This document shows, piece after piece, positions 1 to 10,703 of a DNA stretch of 39,597 nucleotides. Source of the DNA: Gammaproteobacteria bacterium (GTDB lineage: Bacteria; Pseudomonadota; Gammaproteobacteria; Methylococcales; Methylococcaceae); NCBI GenBank assembly GCA_009922685.1, contig RFVA01000020.1, positions 1-39,597 on the forward strand, given 5' to 3'. Every line of letters begins with the position of its first letter. The stretch's first letter is position 1. The notes beneath the pieces were generated by a model. That model had not been told where the DNA came from, made no database searches, and saw only the letters and a program-made list of their open reading frames with translations. The translations under genes and the position numbers were made by a program.

Positions 1-1
1 C

Positions 2-1228
2 ATTCTTGAAAGCGAATTACAAAAACGGATCGAGATGGTCCGCCAAGGGATGTCCGGAAGCGATGCGCCGACCCTCTCTGGGCTTCCGTTAGCCCGCCAA
101 GTGCTGGAACGATTAATTCTTGAAAAGATCCAGATCAATTTGGCCGAGAAATCAGGGCTGCGTATCGACGATGAGACCCTTCGACAAGCGGTACAGCAAA
201 TCGCCCAAAAGAATAATGTGACCCCGGAGGAGCTTCGCCAGTCCCTCCGGGCCGAAGGCATTGAGTACTCGGAATTTCTGGAGCAGATTCGTGGCGAATT
301 GGCCCAGCAACGACTCAGAGCCAGCCAGGTCAATAATCAGATCAAGATCAGCGACCGTGAGATTGAGCATTGGCTGAAATCACGCGGTCAATCGGCCGCC
401 AATCCCGATGCGGAATTTCTCTTGGGGCATATTCTGATTTCCACCCCCCAGGCGGCCAGTCCTCAGGCATTAAAGGTCGGAAAAGAGCGGGCGGACAAGC
501 TCATCGAAGAACTGAAGGGGGGGCTCGATTTCAAGGAGGCCACCGTGCGTTCTTCAGACTCATCAGAAGCCCTCAAGGGAGGCGATCTTGGGTGGCGGAA
601 ACTCAGTGCGATGCCGACGCTTTTTGCTGATCTGGTTCCTAAGATGAAAAAGGGCGATCTCGAGGGCCCCATCCGGAGTCCGAGCGGTTTTCACATCATT
701 AAGCTGTTGGATACTCGGGGAGGCGATGCCGAGCGGATCACCAAGACGCGGGTCCGCCATATCCTGATCAAGCCGAATGAGCTGATCAATAATAACGATG
801 CCAAAAAGAAGCTGGATGCGATTCGCACCCGGATCGAAGCCGGGGATGATTTTGGTGACCTTGCACGGGGCAATTCGGATGATAAGGGATCTGCCGTGAA
901 GGGGGGGGATCTCGGTTTCGTATCCCCAGGGGCTCTCGTCCCAGAGTTTGAGCAAGCGATGATTGCGCTTGATCCTCATCATTTGAGTCAGCCGGTCCAA
1001 AGCCAATTTGGATGGCACCTTATTGAGGTCTTGGAGCGACAGGAGTCGGACGATACCCAGGAACTGCTTAAGAAAAAAGCGCAGGATGACATCTTTAATC
1101 GAAAGGTGGGCGAGGAGACTGAGATTTGGCTCCGACGGATTCGTGATGAAGCCTTCGTAGAAATCAGGATTCCTGAGTTGTTACCTGAAGGATCCCAGCC
1201 ACCACCGGACAAGACCACCGAGCCATGA
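2..1228 (+). CDS. surA: Periplasmic chaperone / peptidyl-prolyl isomerase SurA (5' partial)
   Basis: SurA escorts unfolded outer-membrane proteins across the periplasm to the BAM complex. The reading frame is open from base 2, upstream of the first ATG at 35, and those codons (ILESELQKRIE) match the SurA N-terminal domain, so the true start and signal peptide lie outside the window. The visible part has the end of the SurA N-domain (RQVLERLILEKIQ), then two parvulin rotamase domains beginning at FLLGHILIS and at TRVRHILIKP, each with the GGDLGW or GGDLGF motif. A Pro-rich tail follows. The stop overlaps the pdxA start by 4 nt (ATGA), which implies translational coupling. In many gammaproteobacteria lptD lies just upstream. 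That is family knowledge and cannot be seen here. Confidence 0.96.
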   Translation: MLESELQKRIEMVRQGMSGSDAPTLSGLPLARQVLERLILEKIQINLAEKSGLRIDDETLRQAVQQIAQKNNVTPEELRQSLRAEGIEYSEFLEQIRGELAQQRLRASQVNNQIKISDREIEHWLKSRGQSAANPDAEFLLGHILISTPQAASPQALKVGKERADKLIEELKGGLDFKEATVRSSDSSEALKGGDLGWRKLSAMPTLFADLVPKMKKGDLEGPIRSPSGFHIIKLLDTRGGDAERITKTRVRHILIKPNELINNNDAKKKLDAIRTRIEAGDDFGDLARGNSDDKGSAVKGGDLGFVSPGALVPEFEQAMIALDPHHLSQPVQSQFGWHLIEVLERQESDDTQELLKKKAQDDIFNRKVGEETEIWLRRIRDEAFVEIRIPELLPEGSQPPPDKTTEP

Positions 1229-2217
1229 GGCCCCGTCTTGTCATCACCGCCGGTGAACCTGCGGGGATCGGTCCTGACCTTTGTCTTCAGCTTCAAGGGC
1301 ACGGATTTCCCGCCGATTTGGTGATTGTTGCGGATCCTCAATTACTGAAGGAGAGGGCTCGGGCCATGGGGCTCCCTCTGGTTATGAACTCCTGGTTTCC
1401 GGGTCAACCTTTCGAAGCCCCCGAAGTATTAGCGGTCTGGCCCGTCTCAAAGGCCCTATCCACGACGCAAGGGGTTCTCACAGCCCAAAATGCGGGTTAC
1501 GTTCTTGAGACCATCACCGCCGCCGCGAAGGCATGCCTTCGGGGTGATTTTGAGGCGATGGTGACCGGCCCGGTCAGCAAAGCCTCTCTCAACGATGCCG
1601 GCTACGTTTTTTCAGGGCACACCGAATTTCTCGCAGAGATCACTGGGGGTGATCCGGTCATGCTGCTCACAGCGCCAGGTCTTCGGGTGGCTCTTGCCAC
1701 GACCCATTTGCCGCTTCGAGCGGTGCCTCAGGCCATTACCCGTGAGAGTCTGGCCCGGACACTCCGAATCCTCCATCAGGGCCTTCAATGCTGCTTTGGA
1801 ATAGCCTCGCCGAGGATCTTGGTCGCGGGACTGAATCCTCATGCCGGCGAGGGGGGGCATCTCGGTCATGAGGAAGAGGCCATCATGATTCCGCTTCTGG
1901 ATGATCTAAGGGCGCAAGGTATGCAGTTGGTTGGGCCTTTACCGGCCGATACGCTCTTTGTTCCCCAAGTCCTCGAAGGCGCCGATGCGGTTCTTGCCAT
2001 GTATCATGATCAAGGTTTGCCGGTTCTGAAGTATCTCGGCTTTGGTCGGGCCGTCAATATCACCCTCGGGCTTCCCATTATTCGAACTTCGGTTGACCAC
2101 GGGACCGCCCTCGATCGGGCAGGGACCGGATCTGTCGATGCTGGGAGCCTTTTGGCCGCGATTGATGCCGCCATCACGATGAGCACCCTGAGTTCAAGAG
2201 GGGGTGTTTTCCATTGA
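1225..2217 (+). CDS. pdxA: 4-hydroxythreonine-4-phosphate dehydrogenase
   Basis: PdxA oxidises 4-phosphohydroxy-L-threonine in the DXP-dependent route to pyridoxal 5'-phosphate. The 330-residue product has normal family length. It shows the N-terminal GEPAGIGPDL segment, the substrate-binding stretch VTGPVSKASLNDAGY followed by FSGHTEFLAE, the metal-binding LNPHAGEGGHLG region, and the C-terminal MYHDQGLPVLKYLGF and TSVDHGTALDRAG motifs that carry metal-ligand histidines. The ATG at 1225 overlaps the surA stop by 4 nt, and rsmA begins 10 nt after the stop, so surA-pdxA-rsmA is read as one operon. This order is conserved in enterics and relatives. Nothing looks unusual. Confidence 0.97.
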   Translation: MRPRLVITAGEPAGIGPDLCLQLQGHGFPADLVIVADPQLLKERARAMGLPLVMNSWFPGQPFEAPEVLAVWPVSKALSTTQGVLTAQNAGYVLETITAAAKACLRGDFEAMVTGPVSKASLNDAGYVFSGHTEFLAEITGGDPVMLLTAPGLRVALATTHLPLRAVPQAITRESLARTLRILHQGLQCCFGIASPRILVAGLNPHAGEGGHLGHEEEAIMIPLLDDLRAQGMQLVGPLPADTLFVPQVLEGADAVLAMYHDQGLPVLKYLGFGRAVNITLGLPIIRTSVDHGTALDRAGTGSVDAGSLLAAIDAAITMSTLSSRGGVFH

Positions 2218-2227
2218 AGGTTTCGGT

Positions 2228-4713
<2,486 letters not shown>

Positions 4714-4815
4714 TTAGCGGCAAACTAAAGGCTGAGTAGTCTCGATTAGTGGCGATTGTTCATCTGCGGGGCTCTCTCCATAAGTCCACATCAACTACCA
4801 AGTTAGGAATTGACC

Positions 4816-5070
4816 ATGAATGCAACCAAGCTCTCTATCGTACTCCTGTCTGCTGGTCTGACCGTTGGCTGCGCCAGCAAGAGCGACCTCGCAGCACTCC
4901 AGACTCAGGTTGATGGCCTGAAGGCTGAGATTTCTTCTGTTAAGAGCACTGCTGACGAAGCACTGTCTGCTGCTACCAGCGCTGACGCTTCTGCTCGTCG
5001 CGCTGCTGCTGCTGCTGAAGAAGTCAATGCAAAGCTGGATCGTGGCTTCCGCAAGGGCGCAATGAAGTAA
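4816..5070 (+). CDS. OprI/Lpp-like alanine-zipper outer-membrane lipoprotein
   Basis: This is a small structural lipoprotein, probably trimeric, that may tie the outer membrane to peptidoglycan as Lpp and OprI do. The 84-residue product has a basic N-terminus, a hydrophobic stretch and a lipobox ending at Cys19 (TVGC). A long helical region with heptad-spaced Ala follows (DEALSAATSADASARRAAAA), and the protein ends in Lys (KGAMK), the residue used for covalent peptidoglycan linkage in Lpp. The start ATG is supported by AGGA 7 nt upstream; an in-frame TTG at 4810 is less likely. Codons are strongly biased (GCT, CTG, GAA, CGT) unlike the neighbours, which points to very high expression. A strong terminator follows. 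It stands alone between two minus-strand genes. Confidence 0.9.
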   Translation: MNATKLSIVLLSAGLTVGCASKSDLAALQTQVDGLKAEISSVKSTADEALSAATSADASARRAAAAAEEVNAKLDRGFRKGAMK

Positions 5071-5093
5071 GTTTTTTCTTTAGAAAGAACTTC

Positions 5094-5127
5094 AAAAACC
5101 CGGCGGGGCGACCCACCGGGTTTTTTT
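5094..5127 (+). terminator. Strong Rho-independent terminator, probably bidirectional
   Basis: AAAAACCCGG at 5094-5103 pairs perfectly with CCGGGTTTTT at 5116-5125. Inside, GGG at 5105-5107 pairs with CCC at 5112-5114 around a GCGA (GNRA) tetraloop, and seven T follow. It lies 23 nt after the lipoprotein stop. The A-run on the other side means it could also stop transcripts of purD, whose 3' end is at 5166 on the minus strand. Confidence 0.93.
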
Positions 5128-5165
5128 GTGTTTGAAAAAAGGCTGTGGTTTTAGGTCACCCGGGA

Positions 5166-6470
5166 TCAGCTTGGCTTTGAAGGCGCTGCAATCGCTCGAT
5201 TGATGGCTCGATAGCCGATGTCCTTCCGATAAAAGGCGCCCCGCCAGTGAATCCTTTCGGCCTCTTGATAGGCCTTCTTCTGTGCTTCCTGGATGGTTTC
5301 TCCAAGAGCGCTGACACAAAGAACACGACCGCCGGTGGTGATCACGTGCCCCTCTTTGAGGTCGGTACCGGCATGAAAGACCTTGAGCCCGTCGCCCTCC
5401 GATTCTGGAAGTCCTTCGATGCTATCGCCGATTTCTGTAGCGGCGGGATAGCCCGCTGCCGCGATGACGACACCTAAGGCGGGTCGCTCATCCCATTCGA
5501 CCCACGCTTGATCGAGCCGTCCTGAAAGCGCCATCATACAAAGGGCTGGAAGATCACTTTGAAGACGCATCATAATCGGCTGCGTCTCAGGATCACCAAA
5601 TCGGCAATTAAATTCCAGGACTTTAATATCACCTTCAGGGCTAATCATGAGGCCTGCATAGAGAAATCCCGTGTAGGGAAGGCCATCCTTCGTCATGCCC
5701 TCAAGGGTTGGAAGGATGACCTCGGCCATGGCTTTGGCATGGATCTCAGGGGTGACTACTGGGGCGGGTGAATAGGCGCCCATCCCCCCGGTATTGGGTC
5801 CGAGATCGCCATCGTCACGCGCCTTGTGGTCTTGCGAGCTGGCCATGGCCAGCGCATGGGTCCCATCGGCCATAACAATGAAACTTGCTTCCTCGCCAAC
5901 CAGGAATTCCTCGATGACCACCCGATGTCCTGCCGTCCCAAAGGCATGACCGCCGAGCATGTCTTCAACGGCTTGAATGGCTTCAGCCTCGCTGGTAGCC
6001 ACCACGACCCCCTTGCCGGAGGCGAGGCCATCGGCTTTGATGACAATAGGGGCGCCCTCCTTTTGGATGTAAGCGATCGCTGGGGCGATCTCGGTGAAAC
6101 TTTGGTATCTGGCCGTCGGAATGTGGTGTCGGGCCATAAAGTCTTTACAAAAGGCTTTCGATCCTTCGAGCTGGGCGGCCAATCGGCTGGGCCCAAAACA
6201 GGCGAGTCCCGCTTGGCTGAAGGTATCGACAATGCCAAGGACCAGTGGGACCTCCGGTCCGATGATGGTCAGATCAATCTGCTGGTTCTTGGCAAAGTGG
6301 AGAAGGCCTTGAATATCATCAGCGGCGATCGGGATGTTTTCAAGGCGGGCTTCAAGCGCCGTCCCAGCGTTTCCTGGGGCGACATAGACTTTCTTGGCAT
6401 CGGGTGATTGGCTGGCTTTCCAGGCCAGTGCATGTTCGCGGCCCCCTCCGCCCACAATCAAAATATTCAT
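5166..6470 (-). CDS. purD: Phosphoribosylamine-glycine ligase
   Basis: PurD (GARS) joins glycine to 5-phosphoribosylamine using ATP, the second step of purine synthesis. The 434-residue protein has the usual length and fold order. The N-terminal domain starts NILIVGGGGREHALAWK. The ATP-grasp region follows, with GPSRLAAQLEGSKAFCKDF, VIKADGLASGKGV, the signature NTGGMGAYSPAP, and the metal-binding EFNCRFGDPETQ. The start ATG gives the canonical N-terminus. In many gammaproteobacteria purD follows purH; here it stands alone, 108 nt downstream of the zinc receptor stop region and transcribed in the same direction. I saw no convincing PurR box upstream. Confidence 0.97.
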   Translation of the reverse strand: MNILIVGGGGREHALAWKASQSPDAKKVYVAPGNAGTALEARLENIPIAADDIQGLLHFAKNQQIDLTIIGPEVPLVLGIVDTFSQAGLACFGPSRLAAQLEGSKAFCKDFMARHHIPTARYQSFTEIAPAIAYIQKEGAPIVIKADGLASGKGVVVATSEAEAIQAVEDMLGGHAFGTAGHRVVIEEFLVGEEASFIVMADGTHALAMASSQDHKARDDGDLGPNTGGMGAYSPAPVVTPEIHAKAMAEVILPTLEGMTKDGLPYTGFLYAGLMISPEGDIKVLEFNCRFGDPETQPIMMRLQSDLPALCMMALSGRLDQAWVEWDERPALGVVIAAAGYPAATEIGDSIEGLPESEGDGLKVFHAGTDLKEGHVITTGGRVLCVSALGETIQEAQKKAYQEAERIHWRGAFYRKDIGYRAINRAIAAPSKPS

Positions 6471-6578
6471 CAGGCTGATCTCAGATGGGTTAAACCCTGA
6501 TGATACTTGGTTCTTTTGCCGACGGTCATGGGCTTCTCAATAAAATAGGCGACTAGGGCCTCTTTGTTGGGGTGGCAC

Positions 6579-8723
6579 TCAGTAGCTGAGCTCTAATCCC
6601 AGTTGTACCCCTCGGCCAGGTTCTGGGGCGTAATTTTTAAGGTAGGAGGTTGAATTTCTTATGTTTTCATTTAAGAGGTTATTGCCCTTGAGGTAGACCA
6701 GCAGTTGGCCCTCCTTAAAGGTTTTGGCCTGATATTCAATGCCGACATTCAAGAGCACCCAGCCGGCGGTGGGTGTTTCGTTGAGCGCGTTGTCGTTTTG
6801 AGCTTGACCCCGGGTAACCCGAACGTAGCTGGACCAAGGAGCTAACGCATAATCGAGCTGAGCCCCGAATCGAAGGGGTGGCATTCGGGGGACATTCCCG
6901 TTTCCTTGGTTGATCAATTCACCTCGGGTGTAATCTCCAAAGAGGTTGAGATCGATCAATCCCCAGTGATTGTCCATGACCGGAATCAGGGCGCTGGATT
7001 CAAACCCCTTAAAGAGCGCGTTGCCTTGTGTGACTTTTAGGATCGGTAAGCCACTGGCGGATCCGCCTTGGGTATCAAAGGCGCCGGTGTATTGGGAATA
7101 AATGTAGTCATTCACCCAATTATTAAAAAGGTTCAGTTGAAAAGCGTACCCGGCCTGCTGAAAGGTGTAACCCCCTTCAAGGTTGTAGGACGATTCCATG
7201 TGGAGGTTTGGATTACCGATCTCAAAGGCCTGGACGGCATCGTGGGGTCCATGGACATAAAGCTCCTGTGCCTGCGCCCCGCGCTGCGATTCGGTCAACG
7301 CGAAACTGAGATGATGCGCATCTTCCAATGTCCAAAGTCCCGAGAGGGATCCGCTGATAGGCAAAAACTGACGGGCAGCAAAGCCGCTGGCGCTGTCGGG
7401 CGTCACATTTTGGGGTTCGATCCGAAAGCCAAAATCATAGGTCAGGGGGTCTGTGACCCAGTTCTCGACCCCAAAAAGACCTATATTGAGGATGCTGGTC
7501 CTTGGAATAATGGCTTCTGCGCCGATCGCTTGGGTGACGCCATTGACCGTCTGGAGCCCCCATTGCCCCTTCAAGGGGCCGATCGGCTGATGATTGAGTT
7601 CAAGTCGGGTCTCTAAGCTACTGCTGCTCCAAGTATTGCCTAGAAGGGGGTTGCCGGTATATTCGATGTGCGAATAGTCGGTAGCGCCTATTTTCAACTT
7701 GATCGATTCAATAAGGTCCGTCGGCTGGGTCAATCCGCCTCGAAGGTCGACCTTAGTTTGGGTGAGATTGATTCTCACCGGGGGTTCGAGAGGAATCCCG
7801 ATCGGAGGAACCCCATAGTTGTTCTCAAGATAATTGACGGCGGCCCCCACAAAGCCGCTGTCGCCGACGAAGGAGAGTCCGCCGGTTCCCCCTTGGGCGT
7901 GGGCATAGGTGTTTGCAACGTACCCATAAGTGTTGGTGATGACCGGCTCTTGAGTGAGCGCGGGATTTGAAAGGCGCGCCAAGGGTTCATTAATGGCGGC
8001 CCCGCCAATCTGTTCGTTTCCGCTGTTCCGGTAGAAGCCATCGAGGTGCAAGGCGATATCACCTTCACCTCCTTCCAGTTTCAATGATGAGGAGGTTTCA
8101 TCAAGGGCCGAATTGTAAAGCTCGTTGAGGCTTCCGCTGAGGGGTTGTTGGGCCCTTTTTTCAGGGACCCGATCGTCAATCACGTTGACTACACCGCCAA
8201 TGGCCCCAGATCCATAAAGAAGGGTGGCCGGGCCGCGAAGCACCTCGACTTTGCGTGCTTGGGAGGGCTCAATGCTGTTGGCATGGTCTGGGCTGATGTT
8301 TGAGAGATCATTGCTGCCGATGCCGTTTTCCATGACGCGGACTCTGGGTCCCGACAATCCCCGAATCACCGGCTGACCAACCCCAGGGCCAAAAGACTGA
8401 TTATTGATCCCTGGCTGTTGGCTGAGAGTCGCCCCGATCGTTGGCGCCATTTGTTCTCGAAGCTCACGGTCCTCAAGGACGACGACGGGACGCGCGAGAT
8501 GGCCGATGGTTCGCTCAAGGGGCTCGCTTTCGACGACGATTTCCTCCAACAGCTGAGGGGTGTCTTCAAAGGGGCGGGTGGTGATCGCTTCGGCTGACGG
8601 GGCGGAGGAGGTGTTCTCCTCGGGGGCGCTGATGTTAGGCTCCATTGGAATCGCTTCACTCGCGGTGGCGCGTTGATCGAGGGGGGTCGCCAAAAGCAGA
8701 AGAAGGATGATCGGGCTGCGCAT
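6579..8723 (-). CDS. TonB-dependent outer-membrane receptor, ZnuD-like (probable zinc uptake)
   Basis: This is a 22-strand TonB-gated receptor. A signal peptide (MRSPIILLLLLATP) and a low-complexity segment precede a TonB-box-like LLEEIVVES. The plug domain follows (VVVLEDRELREQMAPTIG, VIRGLSGPRVRVMENG, VEVLRGPATLLYGSGAIGG). The barrel ends in Tyr (LGLELSY), as outer-membrane proteins do with aromatic residues. The ISPDHANS segment in the plug resembles the SPDHA motif of ZnuD zinc receptors. The length of 714 aa is typical. Two Zur-like operators overlap its promoter, which supports a zinc role and induction when zinc is scarce. The long His-rich loop of neisserial ZnuD is not obvious here, so another metal or metal complex cannot be excluded. 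Confidence 0.88.
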   Translation of the reverse strand: MRSPIILLLLLATPLDQRATASEAIPMEPNISAPEENTSSAPSAEAITTRPFEDTPQLLEEIVVESEPLERTIGHLARPVVVLEDRELREQMAPTIGATLSQQPGINNQSFGPGVGQPVIRGLSGPRVRVMENGIGSNDLSNISPDHANSIEPSQARKVEVLRGPATLLYGSGAIGGVVNVIDDRVPEKRAQQPLSGSLNELYNSALDETSSSLKLEGGEGDIALHLDGFYRNSGNEQIGGAAINEPLARLSNPALTQEPVITNTYGYVANTYAHAQGGTGGLSFVGDSGFVGAAVNYLENNYGVPPIGIPLEPPVRINLTQTKVDLRGGLTQPTDLIESIKLKIGATDYSHIEYTGNPLLGNTWSSSSLETRLELNHQPIGPLKGQWGLQTVNGVTQAIGAEAIIPRTSILNIGLFGVENWVTDPLTYDFGFRIEPQNVTPDSASGFAARQFLPISGSLSGLWTLEDAHHLSFALTESQRGAQAQELYVHGPHDAVQAFEIGNPNLHMESSYNLEGGYTFQQAGYAFQLNLFNNWVNDYIYSQYTGAFDTQGGSASGLPILKVTQGNALFKGFESSALIPVMDNHWGLIDLNLFGDYTRGELINQGNGNVPRMPPLRFGAQLDYALAPWSSYVRVTRGQAQNDNALNETPTAGWVLLNVGIEYQAKTFKEGQLLVYLKGNNLLNENIRNSTSYLKNYAPEPGRGVQLGLELSY

Positions 8724-8751
8724 CGGGGACTTCGAGAAGCCAGTCTAAATA

Positions 8752-8766
8752 TGTTATAGTATATCA
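8752..8766. promoter_or_regulatory. Zur-like operator, box 1
   Basis: TGTTATAGTATATCA matches the proteobacterial Zur core TGTTATANTATAACA with one mismatch. It lies 29 nt upstream of the zinc-receptor start codon and overlaps minus-strand -10-like sequences (TATGAT, TATACT). Zur with zinc bound would block the promoter. Confidence 0.75.
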
Positions 8767-8768
8767 TA

Positions 8769-8783
8769 CGTTATAACATAACA
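8769..8783. promoter_or_regulatory. Zur-like operator, box 2
   Basis: CGTTATAACATAACA matches the same Zur core with two mismatches. Its centre is 17 nt from that of box 1, and the pair could bind two Zur dimers side by side. It lies between the divergent receptor and mlaC-like genes, though its nearness to the receptor favours control of that gene. Confidence 0.6.
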
Positions 8784-8820
8784 ATAAGCTGTTGATCCGC
8801 ATCGAATCGCTTGGTTTTTC

Positions 8821-8860
8821 AGCACAATGGGGGGGCCTCCCTGTGCTAGGATAGGGAGGC
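8821..8860 (+). promoter_or_regulatory. Mutually exclusive hairpins in the mlaC-like gene leader
   Basis: AGCACA at 8821-8826 pairs with TGTGCT at 8842-8847 and encloses a G-rich/C-rich inner stem. GCCTCCC at 8835-8841 also pairs perfectly with GGGAGGC at 8854-8860. The two folds share 8835-8841 and cannot form together. No T-run follows either one, so a simple terminator is unlikely. Whether the leader RNA includes this region is unknown. Confidence 0.4.
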
Positions 8861-8886
8861 AAATTCATCTTATTGAGGTTCTGTGC

Positions 8887-9498
8887 ATGATGCTGCGCAT
8901 GTTTTTTCCCCTTTGGCTTCTCCTTTTGCTCCCCCTCTTGGTTCAGGCGGACAACGTCTCAGAGGCCAAAGCCCCTGTGGATCGTCTCAATCATGCGCTG
9001 CTGGATGTCATGCGGGGTGGCCCGCAATTGGGTTACCACGGCCGATATAAAAAACTGGATCCCATCGTCAGGGAGACTTTTGAATTTGAGGCCGTTTCAC
9101 TGATTGCCCTTGGCGCACACTGGAAGAAGCTGGACGATACCCAGAAGCAGCAGTTTAAGGTCAAATTGACCGACTTGAGCGTCGCGACTTATGCGGCTCA
9201 ATTCAAGACCTTTGCCGGTGAGGATTTCGTTTTTGATTCTAGTCAGGATCTTAAGAATGGCCGCTTGCTGCTGCGCTATAACCTCGTCGCACCCAAGGAA
9301 AAGCCGATTCGCTTTGAATATCTCGTTGGTCAGTTCAATGGATCCTGGCGCATCATCAATATTGTGGTGGATGGGATCAGTGATCTGGCGCTTAAAAAGG
9401 CGCAGTACACCAGCGTGATGGATCGCGAGGGTTTTGATGCCCTTTTGGCGAAGCTCACGCAGAAGATTTCCGACTACGCCAAAAATAACGCGGTCTGA
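8887..9498 (+). CDS. MlaC/Ttg2D-type periplasmic phospholipid-binding protein
   Basis: Members of this family shuttle phospholipids between the inner-membrane MlaFEDB complex and the outer membrane. The protein has a clear signal peptide (MMLRMFFPLWLLLLLPLLVQA), then the MlaC fold: DVMRGGPQLGYHGRYKKLDPIV, a FEFEAVSLIALG helix, FKVKLTDLSVATYA, and the strand region WRIINIVVDGISDLALKKAQY. I start it at the ATG at 8887, with GAGG 8 nt upstream; the frame opens earlier but without coding character. The length is about 204 aa. No mlaFEDB genes are adjacent, so it is an orphan here. It may be part of Mla or serve another lipid-linked export such as hopanoid transport. It converges on argE with one base between the stops. 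Confidence 0.88.
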   Translation: MMLRMFFPLWLLLLLPLLVQADNVSEAKAPVDRLNHALLDVMRGGPQLGYHGRYKKLDPIVRETFEFEAVSLIALGAHWKKLDDTQKQQFKVKLTDLSVATYAAQFKTFAGEDFVFDSSQDLKNGRLLLRYNLVAPKEKPIRFEYLVGQFNGSWRIINIVVDGISDLALKKAQYTSVMDREGFDALLAKLTQKISDYAKNNAV

Positions 9499-9499
9499 A

Positions 9500-10672
9500 T
9501 TAGGCGGTCAGACAAGAGCGTTCGATCAAGGCTGATAAGGATTCAATGGCGGGATGGATCTGTGAAAGCGCCAGATATTCATCCGGCTGATGCGCTTGAT
9601 CAATATGACCTGGCCCCATGACGATGGTTTCTATACCCATCTGACTGAAGAAGGGGGCCTCTGTCCCGAATGCCACCGCGCCTGCGGTGAATCCACTGAT
9701 GTCCTCACAGGCCCTGGTCATCGGGGCATTCGCCGGTGTTTCAAAAGCCGGAAGTCCCTCAAAGAGGGGTTTTACTTCAAGCTTTAGCTGGGGATGGTTC
9801 TTGAAGACCTCCTTGAGTCGGTCCTCAAGAGCAGCTTGTAGTTCACTAAGATCCATACCAGGAAGAGGCCTGATATCAATCAGCGTCTCGCAATGGCCGC
9901 AGATCCGGTTAGGACTATCGCCGCCGTGGATGGCGCCGAGGTTCAGGGTGGGGTAATCAACGGTAAAGGCCGGATTGCGGTAGCGCGCTTTCAATTCCTC
10001 CTGGAAGGCCAGCAAGCCAGCGAGGACTTGCTGCATTCCGATAATGGCATTGGCGCCAAGCGATGGATTACTGGAGTGTCCTGATTGGCCGCGAACCGTA
10101 ATGGATTCCATGAGGACGCCCTTGTGCATTCTGATCGGTCGAAGGCCGGTGGGTTCGCCGATAATGGCCCTTCGCCCAAGACGCTGTTGCTGATGAAAAA
10201 GCTGGCGTGCCCCAGACATTGAGCTTTCTTCGTCAGCTGTTCCAAGGAGAACCAGGGGCCTTTGAAGGTCTTCTTTCCGGAATCGTGAGGCAGCCTCGAG
10301 CGCCAACGCGAAGAACGCTTTCATGTCGCAGCTGCCAAGACCATAGATACGGTCGTCTCGCCACACCGCCGAGAAAGGATCTGATGACCATAAGGAGGGA
10401 TCACAGGGGACCGTATCGGTATGCCCTGAAAGGATCAGCCCGCCGTCGATCTCTTCACTGGTAGATGCCCCAAGGCGTGCAATCAGATTGGCCTTATGGG
10501 GACTCACAGGGTCTATTTTGACGGTAAACCCGAGATTTTCAGCCCATTCGGCGAGCCTATGGATGACGCCAAGGTTACTTTGATCGTGACGTGGGTCCGG
10601 CGAGCTGATAGAGGGTTCTCCGATCAGTTGGCGGATTCGTGTCTCAAGGTCAGGAAGCCTTGGCTGTGGCAT
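9500..10672 (-). CDS. argE: Acetylornithine deacetylase (M20 family)
   Basis: ArgE hydrolyses N2-acetylornithine to ornithine and acetate in the linear arginine pathway. The 390-residue protein has the M20 metal ligands and catalytic residues: His84 and Asp86 in LSGHTDTVP, Asp116 in GSCDMKAFF, Glu148/Glu149 in GTADEESS, Glu173 in IIGEPTG, and the late His in GPGHIDQAHQPDE. The dimerisation lid lies between (VRGQSGHSSNPSLG, NRICGHCETLIDIRPLPG). The start ATG has AGGA a few bases upstream. It begins 31 nt after the ilvD stop on the same strand, so co-transcription is likely. Succinyl-diaminopimelate desuccinylase is a relative, but the HQPDEY ending favours ArgE. Confidence 0.9.
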   Translation of the reverse strand: MPQPRLPDLETRIRQLIGEPSISSPDPRHDQSNLGVIHRLAEWAENLGFTVKIDPVSPHKANLIARLGASTSEEIDGGLILSGHTDTVPCDPSLWSSDPFSAVWRDDRIYGLGSCDMKAFFALALEAASRFRKEDLQRPLVLLGTADEESSMSGARQLFHQQQRLGRRAIIGEPTGLRPIRMHKGVLMESITVRGQSGHSSNPSLGANAIIGMQQVLAGLLAFQEELKARYRNPAFTVDYPTLNLGAIHGGDSPNRICGHCETLIDIRPLPGMDLSELQAALEDRLKEVFKNHPQLKLEVKPLFEGLPAFETPANAPMTRACEDISGFTAGAVAFGTEAPFFSQMGIETIVMGPGHIDQAHQPDEYLALSQIHPAIESLSALIERSCLTA

Positions 10673-10703
10673 GGTGGTCCTAGATCCTCATTTCGTGATC
10701 GGG

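Noticed and set aside
5826-6407. 193-codon plus-strand frame opposite purD
   Set aside because: Shadow of purD, with no ribosome-binding site and no family resemblance.
6482-6504. Imperfect palindrome around GGGTTAAACCC upstream of purD
   Set aside because: It does not match the PurR operator, and short AT-centred palindromes of this quality occur by chance.
7068-7616. 182-codon plus-strand frame opposite the zinc receptor
   Set aside because: Antisense shadow with no motif; the barrel coding on the other strand is convincing.
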